This document shows, piece by piece, positions 1-10,300 of a stretch of 64,000 bases of DNA. Numbering within the stretch: position 1 is the stretch's first letter; every line of letters starts with the position of its first letter. Location of the stretch: contig OX235267.1 of NCBI GenBank assembly GCA_944472135.2, forward strand, positions 19,203,452 to 19,267,451. Direction: 5' to 3'. The DNA is from Trichobilharzia regenti (lineage: Eukaryota; Platyhelminthes; Trematoda; Strigeidida; Schistosomatidae). The translations under genes and the position numbers were made by a program. Below the pieces are notes generated by a model, which saw only the letters and a program-made list of their open reading frames with translations, had not been told where the DNA came from and did no database searches.

Positions 1-20
1 AGTCTGACATTCCACACTCT

Positions 21-596
21 GTGAAGCACCAGTCGAATGTAGCTACCCAAGTTGGCACGTTTTCTAGGCGTTATGACAAACGTCCCATTTCCATTAAGAA
101 AACTAAAGCTCATGAGATGTCCAAGCCACAGAAACCCTACATAGTATGTGCTGGCTGCCCTGTTAGCCATCATCAGCCAGTTGATCCTAAGATTAGGGAA
201 AAAGAAGTAAATAAATTAAATACTAGACCCGGAGCAAGAAAGCCCTTTGATATGAAAGAGACGAAAGCACCTCTAGGCTTTCTTTCTAAGAGAAAGCCAA
301 ATATGGTAGACCAAGCTCCTAGGGGTAGGCCTAATTGGTGTCAAGTGGAAAACCAATTTTATCCAACCACTAATTCTAGACAAACAGCACAGCAAGGTAG
401 TAGGTATTATTCTGCGCAACCACTACGTAAACCCCTTGTCAGCCAACCCACTTCTAATGTTCTATCGACTGAAGGTTATAGAAAATCCCCCAAACATCGG
501 CCACAGACCGCATTTAGCAAGCCAACAGAACCCAGTCATACATCTTATGTATCTAGCGGGGAGCATGGGCCGACTTCTATACAAAACGTGCTATGA
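21..596 (+). pseudogene. CR1-like LINE ORF1, 3' part (probable remnant)
   Basis: An open frame of about 190 codons runs from a GTG near the window edge to a TGA at 594-596. The protein is rich in Lys, Arg, Pro, Ser and Gln and has no recognisable fold. Its composition and its place upstream of a decayed CR1-type endonuclease (from about 1067) resemble the basic, low-complexity C-terminal half of CR1-B ORF1 at 28694-30052. The start lies outside the window or was lost. The assignment to ORF1 is by position and composition, not by a diagnostic motif, and a different basic protein cannot be excluded. Confidence 0.45.
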
Positions 597-629
597 TCTG
601 ATTACTACCTGAAACAGATACCAACACTT

Positions 630-928
630 CGTACTTACCTCAATATTGGTTGGTTATCGTATGCCGACAACCACGGGATGAAAACGAAACGAAGTCGATT
701 TTCCCGCTCAACCTGGAGGACAATTGTACAATTCAATAAATATGCAGCCTAGTTCAGGCAATGAGTGTATTTATATATATATCAAATATTTAACTGTCGA
801 AACATTATTAACTTGTAGACAATCTACGATTTGATATTATATCATACTTGATCGTGCCTGTAAAACTGGCATGCATTTTCATGTAAATTTATATGTTTAT
901 ATGAGAATATACATTATTATTATGCTGG
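630..928 (+). repeat. R1 repeat, copy 1 (tailed LINE/SINE 3' end)
   Basis: This is an interspersed repeat of about 300 bp. It begins near ACTTACCTCAATATTGG and ends in GAGAATATACATTATTATTA. Further copies lie at 2930-3258 (+) and at the 34458 end of the insertion 34458-35436 (-). The last 60 bases (GCCTGTAAAACTGGC, then CATGTAAA, ATGAGAATATAC and an ATT tail) resemble the 3' terminus of CR1-B at about 33980-34035. It is therefore probably the 3' end of a CR1-like LINE or a SINE that uses that LINE's machinery. Confidence 0.7.
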
Positions 929-1066
929 CAACAAGTTACCGAATACACATATCGGTTATACCTTAGGGCAGGATTTTCACCAGCGTCAGTTAACAGAAAC
1001 ACCTGGCATTATGCATATAGCACGCATGATATCGGATCAATTCCTTGCTGTCATAGCGAACGGCAT
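929..1066. other. Spacer between R1 and the decayed CR1 endonuclease
   Basis: No open frame or repeat is recognised in this short stretch. By position it is probably decayed CR1 sequence joining the ORF1 remnant and the endonuclease remnant. Confidence 0.3.
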
Positions 1067-2149
1067 ATGGCTAGGGCAAGGCATATTTCCCGGGAGATAG
1101 GTCACACAGTGTCAAAACCAAACGCGGATACTAATATCTCTAAAATATTAATATTTGATTATCACTGCACACCATATCCAAACGAAAGACCATCCCTGAC
1201 TACCACCTCAAAAACCTACCTGAAGTCTTCCTATGATCCAAAGATATTGGTAAATGAGTCTGATAACATATATATAGAGGATACTCACGGATTATTTTGT
1301 CAAGATGTTGTCCGCTCACTGAAACCACGTAGCCAGTGTTTATCTATAATCCTAGTAAATACGAGATCAGTTCTAAGCAAATACTTAACACTAAGCACAT
1401 TGGCTTCTGTGTGCAGACCGTCATTGATTATGATCACCGAAGCCTGGTGCACAAAGTGAAATCTCCAATGATGGCCTAAGGATTGAGAAATACAGCCTTT
1501 TTCGAGGGGACAGACGGACAGGTCGTGGGGGTGGAACACTAATTTACTGTCAACGATCCATGCGTGCAACCCAGTTTAGTAACCCAATTCTCCCACAACT
1601 CATTGACTCGATCTGAGTCGAAATAAAAGTTGTCAGAAGTAAACCTATACTTGTGGGTTGTGTGTACCGACCCCCTTCATCCAACAGGGAATATGATCAT
1701 TTGCTCAGCAATATCTGTAATGTTACAGCCAATCTTCCTTTCAGTTATAAAATTATCGGAGGTGATTTCAACATGCCAGAAGTATCATGGTCTTGACTCC
1801 GAGGACCTCGAAGGTATGATAATCTCATGAATTCCATCGTCACAGGAGGGTGGACACAACACACAAATTCACCCACTAGATCCTCAAGTATCCTAGACCT
1901 TATTTTCACGAACAACATAACACTATCTACATGTGGGACATGAATTTCCAGGTAGTGACCGTAAAATATTAGTGTGTTCTTTTGACATCTTTCCTGAAAG
2001 GAAACGCAGAGATGAAGCTGGCCAGATACATATGAGATTGTACACACATGCTGACTGGGACTTGTATCAGCACCTAATAAGATGTTCTAATTGGGACTCG
2101 TACTTTTCGAACCAGCCCTTAGATACAGTTCTAAACAACTTCTATCAGA

Positions 2150-2377
2150 TTAATCCCAGCGTGTTAAGAAAATCAAAACAAGATTTTTCTGAACGTTTCG
2201 CCGTGTAAGCCACAGCTTCTTCAGCAGATTTATTCGGATTATAATTAATCATCAAAAAATCTTGTTTTGATTTTCTTAACACTCTGGGATTAATTTAAAT
2301 AATTTATAATGAATCAATCTGACTCGGCGCTCAAATTATTCCAGGAAATTCGTAACACCTACGGTCTGGAAACCTAT
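2150..2377 (-). mobile_element. 228-bp hammerhead-bearing insertion in the CR1 fragment
   Basis: The insert lies between two exact 13-bp direct repeats (AACTTCTATCAGA at 2137-2149 and 2378-2390), the pattern of a target-site duplication. Without the insert the CR1 reading frame runs on (Asn-Asn-Phe-Tyr-Gln, then Asn-Ile-Asn). Inside are two inverted arms of about 41 bp (2149-2189 and 2253-2293, about two mismatches) around a hammerhead-like core on the minus strand. No protein is encoded. It resembles the small hammerhead retroelements called retrozymes, or Penelope-related ribozyme termini. The family is inferred. Confidence 0.6.
2189..2228 (-). ncRNA. Hammerhead ribozyme-like core
   Basis: Reading the minus strand: CTGAAGA (2224-2218, fits the conserved CUGANGA), then A, then stem II GCTGTG (2216-2211) with loop GCTTA and CACGGC (2205-2200, six pairs including one G-U), then GAAAC (2199-2195), then GTT (2194-2192) as a permitted NUH cleavage triplet. 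CTG before the core and CAG after it can pair to start stem I, and stem III would be only two base pairs. Such minimal stem III hammerheads are known from Sm-alpha SINEs and Penelope-like elements and often act as dimers. Activity is not shown by the sequence. Confidence 0.6.
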
Positions 2378-2440
2378 AACTTCTATCAGAATATTAACTC
2401 AATTCACGACGTCATTGCACCCGAGAAGATTCTTAGCTTC

Positions 2441-2790
2441 AGCGCTTGGTGCTGCCTGGGAACACTATTCACACAGATGAATGGAGCGGTGGTGGTCAAT
2501 TGTCGAATCTTGGGTATATTCATCATGTAGTCAACCACATGGACGGTTTTTGCAATCCTTTGGATGAAACCCACACTAATTTCATCGAAAGCTTTTGGAG
2601 TCATCAAAAAAGATGGATTAGATCGGTTAATGGATCAAGAAATCCAATGATTTACAGTTATCTGGATGAGTTTATGTACAGAACTTGGTTTAACATGAGT
2701 ATAAAGAACCCTATGTGGAATTGGGAGGGTTTCTTCGCAACATATAGGAGAACGTTATCCTCTGTATTTGATTTTTAAGATTGCATTACT
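2441..2790 (+). pseudogene. Merlin transposase C-terminal fragment
   Basis: About 110 codons (from 2446) show the ISXO2/IS1595-type DDE domain of Merlin transposons. HTDEW (with the second catalytic Asp) is near residue 9, GYIHHVVNH near residue 24 and HTNFIESFW (catalytic Glu) near residue 43, followed by the usual YLDEFMYRTW helix. The N-terminal half with the first Asp is missing and no terminal inverted repeat was found, so this is a 5'-truncated relic. It abuts the CR1 fragment at about 2440. The better preserved Merlin copy at 5511-6402 is a relative. Confidence 0.8.
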
Positions 2791-2929
2791 TTCATATAAA
2801 CGATTTTTACAATTATGCGCCGTTTTTTGGGCCTTCTGATCGGTCGAAGTTTTCCTTGTCAAGGTCATTTGTGCGTTAACAGGTCGTTTCAGTTTGGGCT
2901 GCTATTCTTCAGAGTTGCCAACTTTTCTG
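2791..2929. other. Spacer between Merlin fragment and R1
   Basis: No gene is seen. It may be the 3' non-coding part of the Merlin copy: a CAAGGTC followed by a GTCGTTT motif is loosely shared with the right end of Merlin at about 6350. No clear terminal repeat is present. Confidence 0.3.
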
Positions 2930-3258
2930 AATTAGCTTTCAATCCCTTGTAAAAGTTGTACTTACCTCAATATTGGTTGGTTATCGTATGCCTACAACCA
3001 CAGGTTGAGAACAAAACGAAGTAGATTTTCCCGCGCAACCTGGAGGAAAACTGTACAATTCAATAACATTACAGCCTGGTTCAGACAATGAGTGTATTTG
3101 TATATATATATATATATATCAAATAATTAGCTGTTGAAACATTATTAACTTTTACACAATCTACGATTTCAGGTTTTAACATACCTGATCGTGCCTATAA
3201 AAATGGCATGCATCTTCATGTAAATTTACATGTTTATATGAAAATATGAATTGTTATT
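2930..3258 (+). repeat. R1 repeat, copy 2
   Basis: Second plus-strand copy of R1. It shares AGCTTTCAATCC, GTTGTACTTACCTC and the final CATGTAAA to TTATTATT segment with the copy ending at 34458. A TA microsatellite lies at about 3106-3120. It ends directly at the truncated BEL-like copy starting at 3263, so it probably inserted into that element. Confidence 0.7.
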
Positions 3259-3262
3259 ATTG

Positions 3263-4793
3263 TCATATGACTATGACAGTATCGGTGCGATCGAAAAGAC
3301 GAAAGATACTGCTCAGTTTAGGGAGGATAAGCCAAATGTGTAGGAGAGGGTAATTGTTAAATTGACCCGGATGAATGAAGGTTTTCCAAGTTCCAAGTTA
3401 CCATTTGAATGCTATTTCACTTGGTGTAAATTAATCTGTACCCAAGCTTGGTTGATCAGATAAATCGTGTGTTTGTTAGTCATTTACATTCCACGATAAA
3501 ATGTCATGGGCGTGTCGCCGTTCAGATTTGAGGATATGGATGGTAGAAAGAGGTCAGGAAATAGACTCTATGACGATTTTCCAACCTAATGTACCAACCT
3601 GAGAAGGGTTGTAGGCGTACTGATGTAAGTCCTACAATTCTTCAAGGGTACCACATCGAAGCTAAGTCCATCGTACTTGGTGTAATGTTTTGAAAATTGG
3701 ATAATATTCTATAAGCTGAAATAGTACCATCTCTCATTTATCTGTTCGTAACTATGTTTGCGTCCGACGTATTCTACTTGTATGTCGGCGTTGTGCTGTA
3801 AGTCCTACAATTCTTCAACGGTAGTTCGTCAAAGCAGAATCCACAACATTTGATGCATTGATCGTACATATATTTGTGTTAAGTAATTGAGTGGGTTACA
3901 ATTAGTGTAATTGTCGGTCAATCTCGTTTGCGTCCGGACATTCTTCAACTGACAATTGTCAACCTGAGAAGGGTTGAAGGCGTACTTGTGAAAGTCCTGC
4001 AAATTCTCAGAGGAATTACATCAAGACATGATCTGACAATTTATGTGCGCAGTGTGTGTACACGTGTGATATTTCATATCAATTGGTGTTTTTTGATTCA
4101 TTGTGTTTACTCGTTGTTTTCGTACTATGTTGTATTGCACAATTTTGTTAAAATTTTCGTCGAGCAGTTGGGTCGTATACGCCGTGGAGGCTAGTGCTGA
4201 GAATGAAATGCATACAGAGATAATTGTCAGCTGTAGTCCCACACGCCGGGGAGCGACAGTGTAGACGACTGAGGCTCGCATACGCCACCGCTACTAGAAA
4301 TGAGACAGAATGAGTGACAAGCGATTTCAGTGATAATTGGTTGTGAATAGATAAGAGGATGTGCGTAGAGTATCATGAGGTGCTGCTATGGTCACGTTGC
4401 ATTCGCAAGAGTCATTCTAGCAAGTGGCGATTGTGTTGCAAGATGTCAAGAGGATGCCTTTAACTGGAAGACCGTAGGTCGTCATTGATGTGTGAGATTG
4501 TGCTGTGAGTATGCTTGTGGTGTGTTGGCTTTTCTGTTTGTTTTCCATTTCAGCTCTGTCCGTGTGAACCAGGTTCTCGCAATGGCATCCAAGTCAACGT
4601 GTATTGGTCGTGATGGAAAAAGGGATGGATCCCTTCTATGTCGGGAAGTGTCAATGTAGTTGAAGATTGAACGATCAATTCATGGTTGTTTCCTCAAACC
4701 CAACTCCTCCATATTTTTCGTGGATCATCAATCCGTCAGTCATCCTCTCATCGTTCGCTGTTCAAGGGAAGATAAAGTACCATCAGAATTACC
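3263..4793 (+). mobile_element. BEL-like non-autonomous LTR element, copy 4 (3' part)
   Basis: The plus-strand sequence matches the complement of the internal region of the copies at 11521-15138 and 25741-36180. It holds the segment coding the Gag-like C-terminus (about 3270-3590, interrupted), the CAATTGGTG and CGTATACGCCG(T)GGAGG blocks of the 3' non-coding part, a GGGATGGATCCCTT block and a purine tract GGGAAG directly before the LTR at 4649. The LTR is cut at about 4793 by CR1-A. The 5' half, including the DUF1759-like part, is missing, cut at the R1 insertion. Confidence 0.8.
4649..4793 (+). repeat. Partial 3' LTR of BEL-like copy 4
   Basis: It starts TGTCAATGTAGTTGAAGATT like the solo LTR at 18543-18904 and stays alignable, with increasing differences, to about 4790. 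There the CR1-A 5' end (GCGGTGCGTTC) replaces it. The rest of this LTR was not found downstream of CR1-A. Confidence 0.8.
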
Positions 4794-5546
4794 GCGGTGC
4801 GTTCAACGTTTTGCGTTACATTTTTTTACGTGATTCGTTACATAAAATTCATCTTGTTGTAGTGCTTGCACAAGTACTATACTACTTCCATACTTGTAAC
4901 CACTAACTCCCATTTCTAATAGTTATGGTTGATCAAAGTAAAAAGCAACGAACCCAAACCCGTGTTAAACTGGTGTCTAATTTAACGTCCTTGATTGCTA
5001 CATCAAGCAACACACCCCCTACAAACGGCTGTAATGAGTCACATAACTCACTTGTATGCCGTAAGCGTCGAGCTGGAACTGAGGATAAACTGTACTGACA
5101 GCTAGTATTAGTACTACTCCTAGAAATTCAGTACCCTCTGCTCATACAGAACTCCTCCCTTCACCTTATGTGCTTATCGAAAACCTCCAGCCATCAAGCT
5201 CTTTTTCAGTACTATCTCTAGAAATAGAACTTCTAAAGTTGTCTGTAGGAGAACTTAAGACTGAGTTAAGGGAAATAAAAAACAGTAAGTCAGTAAATGC
5301 TGGAAACATCGAAACCAATACCGAGATATCCAAATTATCAGATCTGATCAGCGATATCAGATCGCAGGTCTGTGAACGGACACCTCGAACTATCCTCATG
5401 AAAACTGTAAACCTTAACAAGCTTGACACAGAATCGGTAACTAAGATAGACAACCTCATTAACTTTGTTACCACAGAAGTAACAAAACGACTTGACGCAA
5501 AACTGAGTGCGGCGAAGTTAGACTTTCGACACCACTAACTACCAAT

Positions 5547-5606
5547 CAGCGAATTATCCAATGAGATTCACGAACGATGTCGAATTATCCAATGAGGTTC
5601 ACGAAC
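5547..5606. repeat. Two-unit tandem repeat inside Merlin
   Basis: CGAATTATCCAATGAG followed by TTCACGAACG occurs twice in direct order with one base difference, about 32 bp apart. It sits just inside the left terminal repeat, where transposases often have binding sites. That role is an inference. Confidence 0.7.
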
Positions 5607-5752
5607 GCAGTTCAATGTTTTATAGCGCTTGATTCATTTCTAATGCGTAACCTTACAAAGCTATTGTTGCAATTCGAGGAGGTTAGCGTTTTCCAGTATT
5701 TCCTGGATTTGAGTTGCGCTGGAAATAGCGAATTTGTTTGTGTGGTGGTATC

Positions 5753-6266
5753 ATGACTTTAAAAAGCTATACCAAATCAACTGATGGTTTTGTTCATCGT
5801 TGTGCTATATGTTTGAAGCCTACTAACGCTAGAGGGAGTAAGCTGATAATTTTAATATTTCGTAGGAACTTTTTTCACTAGGTCGCTTCTCTCCCTAAGG
5901 ATAGCAGATAGAAAAGCAACTACTCTCACACCTATTATTACCAGACTTGTTAAGCGGGGGTCAATTATACACACCAACGAGTGGAAAGGCTACAATTCAC
6001 TGTCATCTCTGGGATATATTCATCATAGAGTCAACCATTCAAATGATTTTGTGGATCCCGTTACGAGGACACATACAAATTCTATTGAAGGATTTTGGGA
6101 CAGGTTGAAAAATAGGATAAGGGCTATAAATGGATCTCAAAAGGATCTCATTTATGGTCATTTGGATGAATATATGTACAGGATATGGTGTAACTTCTCC
6201 ATTGTCAGTCCCATGCTAAACTGGGAGATGTTCCTCTTACATGTTCGAGTAAGATATCCCATGTAA
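5753..6266 (+). pseudogene. Merlin transposase remnant
   Basis: The best frame (216 bp from 6051, open upstream to about 5960) reads HTNEW, GYIHHRVNH, then HTNSIEGFWDRLK and a YLDEYMYRIW block, diagnostic of Merlin transposases. In HTNEW the catalytic Asp seen in the copy at 2446 (HTDEW) is Asn, so one of the three acidic residues is lost. A short Cys-containing N-terminal stretch (HRCAICLKPTNARGS, about 5790-5835) matches the usual N-terminal part. The region between is deleted or scrambled. Confidence 0.8.
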
Positions 6267-7306
6267 CTTTTTTATTCTCTATTTTATGTTTTTTTCTACA
6301 AATATACATTTCCATTCATCATATATGCCTCTTTAATGTGACTGGTCCGTTCAAGGTCGTTTGCTGATTGGTTGTTAGTGGTGTCTAAAGTTTAACTTTG
6401 CCCTGAGTGCTATTGTCTACAACGTTCCGGACAATGAGGCACTAAAAAAGGTACAGCGCATCTTACTTAGTGAAGCGAAAATGCCTAACTCCAAGACTAA
6501 GTGCTATAGGCTGAAGAAGAGTCAACATGAAAAGTGTTGTCCTATTCGTTTTCAGTTCGAAACACCGGCAGAGACCAGAAAATTCATCCACTCCCAACAC
6601 ACCCTATCGCAAGCCAGAAACTACAAACATATAAAGGTCGGGGTGGACAAAACAGTCATAGAAAGGCGCGCATACAACTATCTCGCTAAGACTAATTGTG
6701 AAATAGGTAATAGGACATTGCAAGCAGCCATTATTCCCAACCCTGTGAAAGATACAGTAGACCCCACCGCATCACCCCTCTCAAAACACAGAAATATCCC
6801 ATCAGAGTGCAACACCAGCCGAAAGGCCACTAGACTGTAACCAAATAAATAAAAAACCATACCACCCATCACCGCAGAATCTAAAATGCCACTAAATAAC
6901 CCCAGAAAAAAGTCAAAACCCCCCGAAATTCGACTTTGTCCTCTCCTAGCTATAATTCCATTGGTAAAGATAAGGAAAATATGCCCCTAAATCATACCAA
7001 CAAAAACAGTGGCAGCTTAAATAAGCCCACACTCCCCACGGTTAATAGTATTAGCACTCACAACGTGCTAAATCGCACCATGGCACACACTAATATCCAA
7101 TGTCACAACAATGTCACCCTCAATAGTACAAGTGGTAATAGTCAGAACTCGGCTACCAACAACTCAGGGTCTTCAGAGTATGGCACACAAACAAATTTTG
7201 ACCGGATATATGGTACAAGTCTGCTGGGAACTAACCCACAATGCAGTACACACGAAACCCACACAAGGACACAACTAGCATCAAACAATAGGTGGAATAA
7301 TAAGCC

Positions 7307-10300
7307 ATGGTCATCACAAGGATCCAATCATTTTTTATCCCCCGCGTCCCTGTCAGCGTTGAAAAAACAGCTGGTAGGGATGTTAACACTCCTAAACCAC
7401 TAGTGCTGGCTCCCTCCTTGCATGAAAACAGGAACGGTCTAGTGCACCCGTATCCATTAGGCACACTTGACACTTGCACAAGTATAGGCCAAATAAAGAA
7501 CCCTACCCACTTCTGTAACCTAACTAAAAATAAAAATTCCTTAGTCTATAGCAAATCCAGTACTCCAACTCCTAATTCTTCACCGAAAACAGCACACAAC
7601 AACTCGATAGACATAGGTGAGCATGATGCTGGAACTCCTCTTAACATAGGATCGTCATGTCAAGCAGAACTACTGGGTGCTGAACCATATTCGGGGCTGA
7701 CTAACGAACTTAAATACTTCAAATGCTACTTCAACTCTCATCTTTACCTAATCCTCATAAATGCTAGATCTGTTCTAAATAAATTGCCGATGCTCAGAGC
7801 ACTCACAGTAATATACAAACCCCCTGTAATTGTCATCACTGAATCTTGGTGTCATTCGAACATCCTGGATGAAGAAATAAGCTTAGATAACTACACACAC
7901 TTTCGGTGTGACAGGGAAGGTGGTAAGGGAGGGGGTTGTCTCATGTACTTTCTGAATGCACTTACTGTATCACAGCTAGAAAGTAGTACACTTAACATGC
8001 CTGAGACTCTATGGGTTAATGTACACTTAAATAACGTAACAGCATTAATTGGATGCACCTACAGAGCACCTGGCACCTTTAGTAATTACGAGACCCAACT
8101 TATTAATACTCTGGAGCAATTATCCGACTTACAATACGATCATAAGATCCTATGTGGGGACTTTAACTTACCTGAAATCAACTGGGATATACCCACAGGC
8201 CCAACTAAATTTGATAAGTTCTTAGGCACACTGGATATACTTGGCTGGAAACAAACTGTCACTACTCCCACAAGAGGTAATAACGTACTAGACTTAATCT
8301 TCTGCCACAATATAAGCCCCCTTTCAACGCTAGTAGGTTCTGAGTTTCCAGGGAGCGACCACAAAACAGTGATGTGTGCACTGCCAATTCCGCTGAGTAG
8401 CAATGCATCTCATACCTCCACTTCACAACAAGTAATATATAGGAACTATAGTAAGGCAAACTGGGCCTTAGTTGAATCGATGCTAAGATCCTCCAAATGG
8501 GATGAATACTTCACTACTGATGACCTATCGAGAGCCCTAACCATCTTCTACCATAACTCTAACACATGCTTAGATGCTGTCATTCCACTCCAAACACTAA
8601 AGGTTTCCCCACACAGAAAGTCATTCATAAAACCAAAGGATCGTACGAAACTGAAGAGACTCTCAACAAGTTACTTCAAACACCACGACTTTGGCACTCT
8701 AGGTCTAATACTTAACACCCTTAGCTCCATCTCACAAGCTCGAGATTTCCGTATGAGAAAGGAAGAACGCATCGCAGTAGCCAGTCCTGCTAGAGTGTAT
8801 GCACTCACAGAAATCTTAAGGAAGCGAATGAATCGCAAAAATCACAGCATTTCTCTCCTCATAGACAAAGGTAGGCTATGCACTAACTCTGCAGACATAT
8901 GTGAACTATTCAACAAAACGTTTGCAGGTAACTACCTTAAGCCCTCAGTCCAGCTACTCGATATACACCCTATTACTAATATGGCACAAACTCCATCTCC
9001 ACTCACACCAAACCAAATTAGCACTGTTGAATTCACTTACGCTAATATTAACCAAACTATAAGAACCCTCAAAAGTTCAAAAGGTTTCGGTACCGACGGT
9101 ATATCATCTTACTTCTATAAATATGGTGGCCCTGACATTCCTCTACTGCTTATTAAAATATTCACAATGTCCCTAGAAACCCAAACTTACCCTGACATAT
9201 GGAAGACAACATTCATTATGCCTAAACACAAATCTGGCTCGAAAACTGAAGTCAGTAACTACCGGCCAATCAATATCACACCTATAGCATCTAGAATCAT
9301 GGAGAGACTAGTCAAAGATAACTTAATCAAACATATGCTTAGCTGCAATATTATAAGTCCGAACCAACATGGATTCCTGAAATCCAGATCATGTTTAACA
9401 TGTCACCTAGACTTCTTCAATTTTGTAACCAGCAGTCGTGACAGACGGCAACTAGTACTTGTCATCTACTTTGACATTTCTAAGGCATTTGACCGTGTTG
9501 ACCATTTACTGCTAACAAATAAGCTGAACTCCTTAGGAATACGTGACCCATTATTAGGATGGCTTAAATCATTCCTTAACAATAGGTCCCAAATAGTTAA
9601 ACTCGGGTCTGCAACCTCCAAACCTAGCCCTATCACTTCTGGTGTAGTACAAGGTAGTGTCATTGGACCCCTCCTATTTACACTATACATCAATGACATA
9701 TGCGCTTGCTTCACGCACGGGAAACCATTCATCTTTGCAGATGACCTAAAAGTAGCTTATACATTCCAACGTGATGACTTAGGGAACTTCGAGAATGTAG
9801 TGCAGAAGGAATTAGATAAAATGACTGCTTGGTCGTCCCTATGGAATCTCCAATTTAATCTGAACAAATGTGGCTGGATCTGCTTCGGCGCACCCTCAAT
9901 TGACCTGAAATTAACGCTCCAATCTGCTAACCTAACAAGACTCCGAAGTGTCGTTGACCTAGGCCTGAGGTACTCTAGTGACTTGACATTCTCTGAGCAA
10001 GTAGCATCACAGACTAGAAAATCGAGGATGCTCTTAGGATGCATACTCAGGAACTTTCACGACAATGAAGCCAAGCTAATTCTGTACAAAACATGTGTCA
10101 GACCACTACTAGAATACTGTCCATTTATTATAAGCAGCACTCGCACACGTGACAAGCTAAGGATGGAAAGTATCCAACGATATTTTACCTCAAAACTACT
10201 TGGCTACGATTGTAAGAAAGACTACATCTCACGGTGCATGATCCTAAAACTTGACCCACTTTGGACAAGGCGACTTATTATAAACCTAATATTCTTCTTT

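Larger units (their letters stand above)
1067..2440 (+). pseudogene. CR1-like LINE ORF2 fragment, endonuclease domain, frameshifted
   Basis: Pieces in several frames encode an apurinic-like LINE endonuclease. An LVNTRSVLSKY block near 1360 is followed by MITEAWC near 1430, a GRGGGTLIY block near 1525, GCVYRPP near 1660, GGDFNMPEVSW near 1765 and EFPGSDRK near 1945. The same blocks occur in order in CR1-A ORF2 (7307-10603), to which it is clearly related. Stops and frame changes at about 1458, 1615 and 1795 and the loss of the downstream reverse transcriptase make it a dead copy. Its end is split by the 228-bp insertion at 2150-2377 and resumes at 2378 with FYQNINS, matching FYHNSNT in CR1-A. 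Confidence 0.8.
5511..6402 (+). mobile_element. Merlin DNA transposon, 892 bp, internally deleted
   Basis: Terminal inverted repeats start GGCGAAGTTAGACTTTCGAC on the left and GGCAAAGTTAAACTTTAGAC (complement of the right end) on the right, and stay similar for about 40 bp. The flanks carry an exact 8-bp duplication CTGAGTGC (5503-5510 and 6403-6410), the length known for Merlin. Inside, an N-terminal piece (about 5753-5855) and the C-terminal DDE part (about 5960-6266) remain. At only 892 bp most of the transposase is gone, so it could have moved only with enzyme supplied in trans. Confidence 0.9.
4925..7403 (+). pseudogene. CR1-A ORF1, damaged and split by Merlin
   Basis: ORF1 begins at ATG 4925, stops at about 5096, and continues in another frame at 5170-5510 with a helix-prone Leu/Glu/Lys-rich stretch. 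Merlin occupies 5511-6402. Directly after it (6411) comes IVYNVPDN, the RRM-like motif also present in CR1-B ORF1 (IVYNVPDS at about 29181). The 900 bp of Merlin plus one target duplication are a multiple of three, so the two sides share a frame. A TAA at 6838-6840 ends this part. A further Ser/Asn/Thr-rich frame, 6936-7403, overlaps ORF2. The usual role is RNA-binding protein of the retrotransposition complex; this copy cannot make it whole. Confidence 0.75.
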
